Shown here one piece after another: positions 9,186 to 16,806 of a stretch of 64,000 nucleotides of DNA. How positions within the stretch are numbered: the first letter of the stretch is position 1; each line of letters begins with the position of its first letter. A program made the translations under genes and the position numbers. The notes beneath the pieces were generated by a model. The model was given only the letters and a program-made list of their open reading frames with translations. It did no database searches and was not told the origin of the DNA. The stretch comes from Tautonia plasticadhaerens (GTDB lineage: Bacteria; Planctomycetota; Planctomycetia; Isosphaerales; Isosphaeraceae), in contig NZ_CP036426.1 in assembly GCF_007752535.1 (NCBI RefSeq), positions 8,604,939 to 8,668,938 on the forward strand, in the 5' to 3' direction.

Positions 9186-10661
9186 TCAGCGTCTCCGCAG
9201 CGGTCGGCGGCCCCGGCGACCGGACGAGCCGGGCATCGGGGGGCGTCCGGGGGCGGGCCGGTCGGGGCTCGGGGAGGGCCCGGTGCGCTCCGAGGCGCCG
9301 GCCGGGTCGTCCGGTAATCCGTTTCGTAACGCATGAAATTCTAGGGGATTATGCGTCGATTTGCGTGCCAGTTCGACCCTCGAAATGGGTTCGCTCCGTC
9401 GCGGCGCACCGGGGAAGGCGGCCGGTCGATCGTCGTCGGCCGGGTCGGCTTCGGGGAGGGCCTCCGGGGGCTCGACGGCCGGGCTCGGCCCGGCCGGAAG
9501 GATGCCCTCCGGCCCCGGCTCGGGCTCGATGGGAGGAGACTCGGGAGGGGTCGAGGTCGACTCGCCGGGCGGCGATGTCGGGTCGATCGCGGCGTCGGGA
9601 TCCTCGGCGTGGTGGCCGTCGGAGCCGGGGTCGGCCGGGGCGAGGTCGACCCGCTCGAAGCCGGGGGGGGCGGCGTCGCTGTCCAGCTCTCGCCACCAGC
9701 CGCCGCCGACCGGGACCCGGGGGATGGAGCAGTGGCGGGCCTCCTTGGCGATGGCGAGGTGCTCCCGGAGCCGGCGGTCCCGGAGGTTCAGGAACTGCCG
9801 GACGGCGGCGTTGCAGGAGCGGTCGGCGTCGCGGGCGTACCGGTGGCGCAGCTCCCCGTCCCTGGAGGCGTCGGCGGCGAGGGCCCGGATGACGACCGCC
9901 TCGCGCTCGGGTCCCTCGGCCCGCTCCCAGGATTCCTCCCGGAGCCCGGCCAGCCGGTCGACCTGGTCGGCGATGAAGGCGCGGAGCGCGGCCCGGGCCC
10001 CGGCCGGGTCGGCCGGCACGGGAACCTCCCCCGGGGCGTCGGGGATGCGGGTCACGGTGGTCGGGGAGCAGGAGGCGGCCAGCCTCCAGAGCAGGCGGAC
10101 CCCCGGCTCGGCGTCGGGGCCGGGGAGCCCGTCGGGCAGGCCGAGCAGGAGCTGGGCCCGGAGGACGGTCCGCTGGTCCCAGCCGTTGCCGAGCCGGAGC
10201 GGGGCGTCGAACGCCTCCCATCGGCGGATCAGCCAGTCGCAGCCGAAGGCGGTGGCTTCGAGGTCGAGCACCGTGTTCGACGGGTCCCTGTCCAGGTCCT
10301 GCGCCTTGCGGCGGGCGCGGTGCTGCTGGGTCGACTCCCAGCGCCGAACCGCCTCCCGGGCGGAGTCGGCCCGGGTCCGCTCCCAGGCCCGGTCGAGCCG
10401 GTCGAGCGTGACCGAGCCCACGGCCGCGCGGCGGACCAGGTGCTCCTCGACCACGTTGTCCGGCCCCGACTCCTTCCGCCACCGGGCCATCGCCGCCCGG
10501 TACGCCTGCCGGTCCTCCTCGGGCACGACCACCGCGCAGGCCATCCCGTGCCGCAGCCCGTTGCGACGGCTCCGCTGCTTCCCCTCGGCCGTCCTCGGCC
10601 CGGTGGACTTCTGCGCGTTGGCCCGGTTGGCCTCGACCTGCTTCGGCGACGGCGTGCCCAT
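9186..10661 (-). CDS. Planctomycete-specific protein with SPKQ-EANR-NAQKSTGPRT N-terminus
   Basis: A 491-residue cytosolic-looking protein, no signal peptide. Its first 40 residues (SPKQVEANRANAQKSTGPR, then AEGKQRSRRNGLRHGM) form a signature I recognise from a family with many paralogues in Isosphaeraceae and Gemmataceae; function unknown. Residues 50-330 are mostly alpha-helical and rich in Arg and Glu; 330-440 is a Pro/Glu-rich linker. The last 60 codons, from about 9400 down, run into AT-richer DNA that resembles repeat copies at 59.7 and 59.95 kb, and an alternative frame stops at 9349. The true C-terminus may therefore lie near there, with a frameshift or readthrough after it. No informative neighbours. 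Confidence 0.75.
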   Translation of the reverse strand: MGTPSPKQVEANRANAQKSTGPRTAEGKQRSRRNGLRHGMACAVVVPEEDRQAYRAAMARWRKESGPDNVVEEHLVRRAAVGSVTLDRLDRAWERTRADSAREAVRRWESTQQHRARRKAQDLDRDPSNTVLDLEATAFGCDWLIRRWEAFDAPLRLGNGWDQRTVLRAQLLLGLPDGLPGPDAEPGVRLLWRLAASCSPTTVTRIPDAPGEVPVPADPAGARAALRAFIADQVDRLAGLREESWERAEGPEREAVVIRALAADASRDGELRHRYARDADRSCNAAVRQFLNLRDRRLREHLAIAKEARHCSIPRVPVGGGWWRELDSDAAPPGFERVDLAPADPGSDGHHAEDPDAAIDPTSPPGESTSTPPESPPIEPEPGPEGILPAGPSPAVEPPEALPEADPADDDRPAAFPGAPRRSEPISRVELARKSTHNPLEFHALRNGLPDDPAGASERTGPSPSPDRPAPGRPPMPGSSGRRGRRPLRRR

Positions 10662-11072
10662 GGTGTAATTCCCCGGTGTTCATCCGGCCGCCGCCCGGCG
10701 TCGGGACCGCGTCGTCCCGCCCGTCCGGCCTCGGCCGTACACCCTTAAGATCAGGAAATCGGGCCCCCGCAGTCACTTTTTCCGCCGACCAGGCCGAGAA
10801 TTCCCCCCGGCCCCGGCACGATCTCGGCGGCGGGTGGCCGAGCACGTTTGTCGCCTCCTGTTCGTCCGCCTCTCCCCGGGATTTCAGTTGCACCGTCGCA
10901 GGAATCAACGGATGATCGAATCCTTGAGGCGGGTTTGCACGGGTGATCAGTGGTGTTCTTCCACAGAGCCTCGTCCGCCGAAACACGGTGAGGCGACAAC
11001 CCAGGCATCACGAGCGACGGGGTCGCGTGCTTCGCGTTGCAACTCCGCAATCGCAGTTCTCCAACCGAGAGT
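10662..11072. other. Intergenic 411 bp, lower GC
   Basis: Separates the divergent SPKQ-family and yiaA genes. It is visibly less GC-rich than the flanks and contains a small bulged hairpin around 11007-11028 (GCGAC-GGG-GTCGC with an outer CAC/GTG). I see no gene with convincing codon bias. Promoters for both genes should lie here but no clear -35/-10 pair could be assigned. Confidence 0.5.
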
Positions 11073-11492
11073 ATGCCGATGAAATCCTATGCGCCGCGAC
11101 CGACCCTACCATTCATTGGCGCGTCTTGGGCGGCGTTGCTCGTCGGGGTGGTGGCGTACCTCGTCGGCCTCTGGAACGCGGGGATGCAGCTCAACGAGAA
11201 GGGCTATTACTTCACGATCCTGATGTACGGCCTCTTCTCGGCCGTTTCCCTCCAGAAGTCAGTTCGCGATCGGATGCATGGCCTCCCGGTCACGGACATC
11301 TACTTCGGCTTGTGCTGGGCTTCGCTCGGGCTGTCCATCTTGCTGCTGGCAGTTGGACTGTGGAATGCCGAACTCCTCTTGAGCGAAAAGGGATTCTACG
11401 CGATGTCCTTCGTGCTCAGCTTGTTTGCGGCGGTTGCGGTCCAGAAGAACGTCCGGGATGTCGAGCCGATTCCCGATGATCAGCAGGCCTGA
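11073..11492 (+). CDS. yiaA: YiaA-type inner membrane protein (two YiaAB domains)
   Basis: A 139-residue protein with two copies of the YiaAB two-helix unit. Each copy has a hydrophobic helix, then VGLWNA, then L-EKG-Y, a second helix and QK-VRD ([15 protein letters not shown] and SLQKSVRDR in copy one; [15 protein letters not shown] and AVQKNVRD in copy two). Four transmembrane helices are predicted, so it sits in the cytoplasmic membrane; the family's role is unknown. ATG at 11073 or 11079 could start it. Codon use is less GC3-rich than neighbouring genes, and it sits in a patch with repeats and a transposase stump, so recent acquisition is plausible. Confidence 0.9.
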   Translation: MPMKSYAPRPTLPFIGASWAALLVGVVAYLVGLWNAGMQLNEKGYYFTILMYGLFSAVSLQKSVRDRMHGLPVTDIYFGLCWASLGLSILLLAVGLWNAELLLSEKGFYAMSFVLSLFAAVAVQKNVRDVEPIPDDQQA

Positions 11493-11583
11493 GCCGGGCG
11501 GGTGGCCGGGAGAGCCCCGTCTCCTGGCCACCTCCTCAATCGCACTCGACCGGGCTGGGGTCGTCCCGATCCCAGCCACCCCG

Positions 11584-11690
11584 GCGGGTGTCACTGGTGG
11601 GAGGCCGTTCCTGGCTAGCACTGGCGGCTTGCCCGCCAATGTTCCGGCCTGATCGAAGACACTGGCGGGCAAGCCGCCAGTGCCACCCGC
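11584..11690. repeat. 107-bp palindromic element, copy 1
   Basis: Aligns without gaps to the second copy at 12446-12552 with 10 differences by my count. A 21-bp perfect stem pairs 11618-11638 with 11663-11683 around a 24-base centre. The first part (GCGGGTGTCACTGG, then TGGGAGGC) is almost the reverse complement of the right end (CCAGTGCCACCCGC), so a larger alternative pairing is possible. Its right end meets the IS110 remnant. Confidence 0.85.
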
Positions 11691-11866
11691 CCGCTGACGG
11701 TGCAGGCCTCGAAGACGACGAGGTCGGGTCGGGCGCGGTCGAGCATCCCCCTCAGGGCGTCGGGGTTGGTGGGGATGGTGGCGTAGGCGGCCTCCTGGGT
11801 CTCGGTGTCGTAGGTACAGGCGACGCCCTTGAACTTGCCGAGGTCGATGCCGATGATGATGGCCAT
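11687..11866 (-). pseudogene. IS110-family transposase, N-terminal remnant
   Basis: Sixty codons starting at ATG 11866 encode MAIIIGIDLGKFKGVACTYD and, further on, RPDLVVFEACTVSGR. This matches the start of the DEDD catalytic domain of IS110-family transposases, including the first acidic residue of the DEDD set in GIDLGK and an E in VVFEACTVSG. Homology stops abruptly where the palindromic element begins, and the following residues are just translated repeat. Normal family length is 300-400 residues, so this is a dead stump. No other part of the transposase or of its ends is visible nearby. Confidence 0.8.
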
Positions 11867-11976
11867 GGCCGTGGGGATCCTTGGCGCGGTGGCATTGGGA
11901 TCGGTCAACCACCTCAAGGTTACCCTCCGAGGCGGCCCCACGGCTTACATGGATTCTTCAGGCGGCGGGAGGTCTC

Positions 11977-12357
11977 ATGAGCTACCGTCGATCTATCCCG
12001 GTGGTGAGCGCCCTGAGCCTGGAAGAGTCCCTCCGATATTGGACGTCGGTGATGGGCTTTCATCAGTGCTTCTCGTACGGCGATCCCCCGGTGTACGCAG
12101 GAGTGGAGCGGGACGGGGTCGAGATCTATCTCACGCACGACCCGAACCTGGTAACGTCCATGAAAGAAGCCGGATCGCATCCCGAGGTGTTCCTCTGGGT
12201 GTCGGACGTACGGCACTCGTATGAGGAGCACCGCGCCCGTGGTGCGACGGTTGTCGAGGCCCTCACCGATCGCCCGTGGGGGGCGAGGCAATATGTGCTC
12301 GAGGATCCCAACGGCTACTTCATCAAGGTCGCCGAACCCATTGTTCCGGAGGACTGA
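11977..12357 (+). CDS. VOC family (glyoxalase/bleomycin-resistance-type) protein
   Basis: A 126-residue single-domain protein of the vicinal oxygen chelate fold. Marks are the opening IPVVSALSLEESLRYWTSVMG, the central YAGVERDGVEIYLTH, and the closing YVLEDPNGYFIKVAEP, in which the final Glu is a usual metal ligand or dimer contact. Members include glyoxalase I, dioxygenases and antibiotic-binding proteins; the sequence alone does not choose. The short length and lack of an early His ligand (SIPVV) make a binding or resistance role as likely as an enzyme. GGCGGGAGG sits just upstream of the ATG. The gene lies between the two palindromic elements, in lower-GC DNA, which suggests an accessory cargo gene. 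Confidence 0.85.
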   Translation: MSYRRSIPVVSALSLEESLRYWTSVMGFHQCFSYGDPPVYAGVERDGVEIYLTHDPNLVTSMKEAGSHPEVFLWVSDVRHSYEEHRARGATVVEALTDRPWGARQYVLEDPNGYFIKVAEPIVPED

Positions 12358-12445
12358 GCGCCGCCGACGAAACCGGGGCGAGAGCCCATGGCCCTCGTCT
12401 CCCGGCCAGCGTGCGAGTGTCCCAGGGGAAGCCTTCGTGCTCCGC

Positions 12446-12552
12446 GCGGGTGTCACTGGTGGGAGGCTATGCCTGGGTGGCACTGGCGGCTTGCCCGCCC
12501 GTGTTCCGGCCTGGTAGAAGACACGGGCGGGCAAGCCGCCAGTGCCACCCGC
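12446..12552. repeat. 107-bp palindromic element, copy 2
   Basis: Here the stem is longer and perfect: 30 bp pairing 12475-12504 with 12521-12550 around a 16-base loop. The A-T pair of copy 1 (11638/11663) is a C-G pair here (12500/12525), and the A·C mismatch of copy 1 (11639/11662) is a G-C pair (12501/12524). It starts 88 bp after the VOC stop codon. Confidence 0.85.
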
Positions 12553-12602
12553 CGCAGACCACACCCTTGAATTGAGCCACAACTAGATCACCGGGGATTC
12601 CG

Positions 12603-12770
12603 ATGAGTTGCGATTCCGTCGTCAAGCTCGACGCAACCGGCCCCCAGGGGCAAGAACTCTTCCTCGTGGTCGACTTCTCGACGAAAAAGGCGTCGGTGCT
12701 CATCGTCGATCCGAGGAACGGCAATCTCCAGGTGACCGACGTACAGCCGATCGACCAGCGAGCCGGTTGA
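12603..12770 (+). CDS. Small protein, 55 residues, unknown
   Basis: ATG at 12603 opens a 55-codon frame with balanced composition: charged N-terminus, then a beta-rich core ELFLVVDFSTKKASVLIVDP and a polar end. No signal peptide or membrane segment is seen, and I recognise no family. The Ala/Gly/Pro/Arg excess typical of shadow frames in this DNA is absent, which favours a real gene. Its stop overlaps the start of the coding fragment that follows, so it could also be the first part of one damaged gene. Confidence 0.4.
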   Translation: MSCDSVVKLDATGPQGQELFLVVDFSTKKASVLIVDPRNGNLQVTDVQPIDQRAG

Positions 12771-12955
12771 TCGGTCCGTCTGGCCGGCGTTTCCGGCCCA
12801 ACCGGTCGCTGACGTGGACCCCGGCCGCCGCGGTCGAGCTGCACGACGACTCCCACTTCGGCGTCGGCTCCGAGGCCTTCTTCGGGGCGATCGAGGGGAG
12901 GGGGTTCGAGATCTCCCACTTCGGCGAGACGACGTATTGCCGGCGGCCGGGTTGA
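12767..12955 (+). pseudogene. Coding-like fragment, C-terminal end of an unidentified protein
   Basis: This frame has near-total G/C at third positions over about 60 codons and encodes WTPAAAVELHDDSHFGVGSE, then AFFGAIEG, EISHFGETTYC and a stop. Upstream of 12767 the same frame turns into an arginine-rich shadow. It therefore looks like the tail of a gene whose front has been lost or frameshifted. I do not recognise the family. Confidence 0.35.
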
Positions 12956-12970
12956 CCCCCGCACCCGTCG

Positions 12971-12991
12971 CCCCCCGGTCGTCCCGGGGGG
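12971..12991 (-). terminator. GC hairpin downstream of the 13006-13683 gene
   Basis: An 8-bp perfect stem (CCCCCCGG with CCGGGGGG) and 5-base loop lie 15 bp past the stop of the leftward gene. No U-tract is present, so termination efficiency is uncertain. Confidence 0.35.
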
Positions 12992-13005
12992 GACCCGGGC
13001 CGGGG

Positions 13006-13683
13006 TCAGGGGCCGTGCTTGCGGAAGACGCCGGAGACGGTGAACTTGGTGGCGTTGGCGGTGGAGACCCGGGCGGCCTCGATGGCGTTGGTGGCGGTCA
13101 GGGTGTAGAGGCTGGCGGTCGCCCCCGTGGTGCCGGGCGGGGGGATGACGGTGTCGCTGAGCAGGGTGGACAGCAGGCTCTGGCTCATGGGCCGGGGGCT
13201 GTTGATCCGCCGGTTCAGGAAGGACTGCAAGGGGGTGTTGGCCTGGCCGGTGGCGCGCTGCAGCGAGCCGGGGACCCGGGAGAGCTCCTGGATGAGTTCC
13301 TGGCTCAGGAGGTTGACCCGCTGGACCGTGAGGGACTCGAAGGCGTTCCTCGCGGCCGTCAGGGCGTTCATGGGGGTGCCGGGCGGGGTGGAGGCGAGGT
13401 AGGCGGACTGGGCCTGGAGGTAGTCGGCGGTGAAGGAGTCGAAGGCGCGGTCGATGCCGTCGGAGACCCGGGAGGTGACGGAATCCCTGCCCTGGACGCC
13501 CCGGGTATAGGAGCCGATGACCCCCTGGGGCACGGGGCGGTCGAGCAGCAGTTGGGCGGCCCGGGGGCCGAGGCCGACTCCCTGGAACCAGCCCGAGCCG
13601 TTGAGGAAGGTGCGGGACTCCAGCCCGTTGGCGTCGACCCCGGCGGGGCGGAAGCGATGTCGATGGCGTCGGCGGTCACTCAT
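13006..13683 (-). CDS. Hypothetical protein, planctomycete type
   Basis: A 225-residue protein that starts with a basic stretch (MSDRRRHRHRFRP) followed by GLESRTFLNGSG, a variant of the N-terminal LExR-x-L motif that planctomycete surface proteins carry. There is no classical hydrophobic signal. The middle is helical and rich in Gln, Ser and Thr (LSQELIQELSRVPGSLQR). The C-terminal part, GATASLYTLTATNAIEAARV, is small-residue rich and ends FTVSGVFRKHGP. I know no function. It is divergent from the PKD-like surface protein gene, 352 bp away, and the two may share a promoter region. Confidence 0.6.
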   Translation of the reverse strand: MSDRRRHRHRFRPAGVDANGLESRTFLNGSGWFQGVGLGPRAAQLLLDRPVPQGVIGSYTRGVQGRDSVTSRVSDGIDRAFDSFTADYLQAQSAYLASTPPGTPMNALTAARNAFESLTVQRVNLLSQELIQELSRVPGSLQRATGQANTPLQSFLNRRINSPRPMSQSLLSTLLSDTVIPPPGTTGATASLYTLTATNAIEAARVSTANATKFTVSGVFRKHGP

Positions 13684-14035
13684 CTCGCAATCTCCTCCTC
13701 ACGGGCCGGGTCACGCCGGGGCCTCGGCACTCCCCGGGCTCGCCGGCCGCCAAATTTCGCGGGACCGCCCCGATCGGATCGGCCGGCCCGGACGCCCCGG
13801 CCGACGGGCCGCCCCGGCGCCGATCCTGGTGGTACGCTCTACCGGGCCCCCGAATGGGCGCGATCGCGTCGGCATCGCGGGGCCCGGGGGCGGGATCGCC
13901 GGGGCGTCGCAATCGGCACCAGTGGGATGATCGGCCAGGCGGGCCTCCGACTGTGCCGTCATTGCGGAAAATTCCCGAGGGTCCTCGCGGTCGGGGGCGA
14001 TCCCGGGCCGCGGGGCCGAACGACAGGGATGGCTT
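13684..14035. other. Intergenic 352 bp between divergent genes
   Basis: No gene recognised. The stretch 13960-13980 is locally AT-richer (GCGGAAAATTCCC, near-palindromic GGAAAATTCC) and could hold an operator or promoter for the rightward gene. AGGGA about ten bases before 14036 serves as its ribosome binding site. Confidence 0.4.
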
Positions 14036-15805
14036 ATGTGGTGGGAACGGAAGCTTCGGCGCCCCGGTGAGGGGCGGTCGAGGTCGAATCGACGCCGGCC
14101 GCGATCCCCCGGCTCAGGGGCGATCGATGCCCTGGAGGCCCGGGCGCTGCTGGCCGTCGACGTGACGGCGATCGCGGTCCCCGAGGGCTCGGTCTTCGAC
14201 GGGACGGTCGCCACCTTCGACCTGGCCAACCTGGAGGGCCCGGCGTCGGGGCTGGAGGCGGAGGTCTCCTGGGGGGACGGCTCGGCGGCGACCCCCGGGA
14301 CGATCGAGTCCGTGCCCGACTCGGACCCGATGACCTTCACCGTGACCGCCCGTCACGTCTACGAGGAGAACGGCGCGTACCCGGTCACGGTGGTCGTCCG
14401 GGGTGCCGAAGAATCGGAGGACTCGGGCTTCGGGACGGCCGAGGTGGCCGTCACGCCGGTCGAGGCGACCGGGGCCCGGATCCTTGCCGTGCTAGGGAGG
14501 CCGTTCGACGCCGTCGTCGCCTCGTTCGAGGACGAGAACCGGTTCGAGGAGCCGGGGAACTTCTCGGCCGCGGTCGACTTCGGCGACGGCCGGGTCGCCC
14601 AGGGCCGGATCGAGCGGAACGACCGGGGCGGCTTCGACGTGAGGGCGTCGTACGCCTACACCTCCCCGCCCACCGATGCGGACGGCATGGAGCTGGACTC
14701 CTACCCGGTCGAGGTCTCGATCGCCGAGGTCGGCGCCCCGCCGCCCCCGGCGGTGGCGACGGGCTCGGCCCGGGTCATCAAGCCGACCTTCGACCTGACG
14801 GCGGTCCCGGCGGCGGTGGGGGTGGGCACGCCGATCGCCGAGCAGATCGGCACGCTGAGGCTGCTGGAGCCGGTGGGCCCCGAGGCGTTCCGCGTGCTGG
14901 TCACGGTCGGGCAGGAGGCCGGCTCGGCGGTCGACCCGGCGGTGGGGACGGTCGAGGGGGCGCTCGAGCCGGACGGCCCGGACCGGCCGGGGCAGTACCG
15001 GGTCATCCTGCCGGCGACCTTCCCGGTGCTCGGGTCGTTCCCGTACTCGGTGAGCGTCACCCGGGTCGACACCGGGGAGGTGCAGTCCGGGGCGGGGACG
15101 ATCACCGTGACCCCCGTCCCCCCGGTCCGGATCTCAGGGAGGCTCTCCCCGCTGGCCGACACGGGGGCCTCGGTCGACGACGCCCTGACGAGCACCCCGT
15201 TCCCGACCTTCGTGGGCTCGGCCCGGCCGTTCTCGGTGGTGCTGGTGCACGCCCGGAGGCTCGACCAGAAGCAGGAGACGCTGCTCGGCCGGGCCCTGGC
15301 CGATACTCAGGGGAACTGGCAGGTGTCCGGCGGGCCGCTGCCGGACGGGCCGTACGTCGTCTCCGCCCTGCTCTCGCAGGGGGACGAGGTGCCGGAGCGG
15401 ACGTTCCTCTATCCGCCGGTCTCGCCCCTGGTGATCGACTCGACGCCGCCGGCGGTCCTCCGGGCGGTGCCCGACCCGTGGTCGGGGGTCGTCCGGGTGT
15501 CGTTCCTCCAGGACCCGGCCGGGCTGGACGTGCCCTCGCTGGTGAATCCGTCGAACTACGCGCTGAGGCTGGGATTCTCCCGCAGGGCCCTGCCGATCCG
15601 CCCGGTGGCGGCCGGGCTGGAGTTCGCCAACGCGGAGGAGGCGGTCGTCGCCCTCCGGTTCGACCGGAGGATCCCCCGGCACTTCCTGATGGAGGTGTCC
15701 GGGGTGGGCGACCTCGCCGGCAACGTGCTGTCGGCCGTCGTCCCGGCCAGCCGGGTGGCCCCCGCTCGGCCTCCCCGGTGGCAGGGCCTCCGACGGTCCG
15801 GCTGA
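14036..15805 (+). CDS. Large surface protein with PKD/Ig-like beta domains
   Basis: A 589-residue protein whose first 42 residues are strongly basic and end in IDALEARALLAVD, the planctomycete N-terminal motif (basic region plus LExR-x-LL) seen on big extracellular proteins. Repeated beta-sandwich units follow: EVSWGDGSAATPGTIESV and HVYEENGAYPVTVVVRG near residues 80-120 form a PKD-type domain, and VDFGDGRVAQGRIERND near 180 begins a second. Residues 250-480 look Ig-like, and the C-terminal part has the Big/SbsA style PPAVLRAVPDPWSGVVRVSF. Probable cell-surface or matrix protein; no catalytic residues seen. The downstream gene is 134 bp away on the same strand. Confidence 0.8.
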   Translation: MWWERKLRRPGEGRSRSNRRRPRSPGSGAIDALEARALLAVDVTAIAVPEGSVFDGTVATFDLANLEGPASGLEAEVSWGDGSAATPGTIESVPDSDPMTFTVTARHVYEENGAYPVTVVVRGAEESEDSGFGTAEVAVTPVEATGARILAVLGRPFDAVVASFEDENRFEEPGNFSAAVDFGDGRVAQGRIERNDRGGFDVRASYAYTSPPTDADGMELDSYPVEVSIAEVGAPPPPAVATGSARVIKPTFDLTAVPAAVGVGTPIAEQIGTLRLLEPVGPEAFRVLVTVGQEAGSAVDPAVGTVEGALEPDGPDRPGQYRVILPATFPVLGSFPYSVSVTRVDTGEVQSGAGTITVTPVPPVRISGRLSPLADTGASVDDALTSTPFPTFVGSARPFSVVLVHARRLDQKQETLLGRALADTQGNWQVSGGPLPDGPYVVSALLSQGDEVPERTFLYPPVSPLVIDSTPPAVLRAVPDPWSGVVRVSFLQDPAGLDVPSLVNPSNYALRLGFSRRALPIRPVAAGLEFANAEEAVVALRFDRRIPRHFLMEVSGVGDLAGNVLSAVVPASRVAPARPPRWQGLRRSG

Positions 15806-15816
15806 CCGGGTCCGCC

Positions 15817-15855
15817 GGCCGACCTCGGCCGACCCCGGCCGACCCCGGCCGACAC
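15817..15855 (+). repeat. 10-bp tandem repeat, about four units
   Basis: GGCCGACCTC, GGCCGACCCC, GGCCGACCCC and a partial GGCCGACAC follow one another directly after the surface-protein gene. A simple slippage-type repeat in intergenic DNA. Confidence 0.8.
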
Positions 15856-15884
15856 GGGCTCCTTGAACGACGGCCCCGCCCGCC

Positions 15885-15911
15885 CCGTCGCGATCCCCGG
15901 GATCGCGACGG
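15885..15911 (+). terminator. 12-bp GC hairpin between two secreted-protein genes
   Basis: A perfect stem (15885-15896 with 15900-15911, core GTCGCGATCC/GGATCGCGAC) and a 3-base loop lie 80 bp after the upstream stop and 29 bp before the next ATG. It could end the upstream transcript or be a leader hairpin. No U-tract. Confidence 0.4.
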
Positions 15912-15939
15912 TCGTCGGGCCCGACCCCGAGGCCAGACC

Positions 15940-16710
15940 ATGACGCGAAGACTCGCCCCGAAGATCCTCGCCGCCACGCTCTGCCTGCTGCTCGGCCGGG
16001 CCGACACCCGGGCCACGGCCCAGGCCCCGCCCCGCCCGGCGGCGAACCCGTTCCGGCAGTCGCTCCAGCCGGACCTCGTGCCCCCCTTCCCCCGGCGGTC
16101 GTTCGACTTCGGCCGGGGGGCCGAGTACCACCGCCGGATCGCCCGGAACCAGTGCGGGCTGCCCTCGGGCTTCGACTTCGATCGGGAGATCCCGATCGTC
16201 GCCGCCCGGACCGTCTCGTTCTTCCCACCGCTGGAGGACACGCTCCGGGTGCCCGGGGCCGTCGACCCGTTCGCCCTGGCCAAGGCGGCCGACGGCCTGG
16301 CCCCGGCGACGGGGGCGCGGACGATCCGCCGCAAGCGGTTCACGCCCCAGGCCCCGAACCTGGCGATCGGGCCGTTCCTGCTGCGGACCAACGGGGTGGC
16401 GATCTACGAGGACGGCGGGATCGCCTCGGGGGGGCTGCTGTCCCACTCGGGGGGGATCGAGGCGTCGGAGCGGGGGGGCGAGGCCGTGCTCCGGCTCCGG
16501 GCGTACTCGGCCGCGCCGCTGGACATCCTCTCGACCGACGCGGTGCCCCTCTGGTCGACCGAGGTCCCGGCCTGGGTCCCGCGCGGCGGGCCGACCGAGG
16601 TCTCCCTGGCCGACCCGCTGGCCGACCCCGGCCTCCGCGCGAAGGTCGCCCGGTCCTTCGACGAGGTGACGCACATCGAGGTCACGATCGAGCCCCGGAC
16701 CATCCGATAA
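15940..16710 (+). CDS. Secreted hypothetical protein
   Basis: The chosen ATG gives a 256-residue product with a signal peptide (LAPKILAATLCLLLGRADT). The frame is open for another 150 codons upstream, but only the ATG at 15940 makes biological sense. Mature segments include LPSGFDFDREIPIVAARTVS, IGPFLLRTNGVAIYEDG and EVTHIEVTIEP; the middle reads as a beta-rich domain. No family, catalytic motif or lipobox could be recognised. It is followed after 96 bp by another secreted protein gene on the same strand and may be co-transcribed with it. Confidence 0.7.
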   Translation: MTRRLAPKILAATLCLLLGRADTRATAQAPPRPAANPFRQSLQPDLVPPFPRRSFDFGRGAEYHRRIARNQCGLPSGFDFDREIPIVAARTVSFFPPLEDTLRVPGAVDPFALAKAADGLAPATGARTIRRKRFTPQAPNLAIGPFLLRTNGVAIYEDGGIASGGLLSHSGGIEASERGGEAVLRLRAYSAAPLDILSTDAVPLWSTEVPAWVPRGGPTEVSLADPLADPGLRAKVARSFDEVTHIEVTIEPRTIR

Positions 16711-16806
16711 ATCCGGCAAAGGCCGCCCGCCGGGCCCGCCCGGGCGTCGGCCCGGCCCGGCTCGCCTCGTCGCGACCCGCATCGGCCCTCACGGAGGAAC
16801 CCGGCC

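Noticed and set aside
10980..11072. Integron attC site before yiaA, as yiaA and VOC genes can be cassettes
   Set aside because: The bulged hairpin lacks RYYYAAC/GTTRRRY core sites, and no integrase gene is present.
11584..12552. CRISPR array formed by the repeated palindromes
   Set aside because: Only two copies, 107 bp long and 862 bp apart, with a gene between them; no cas genes.
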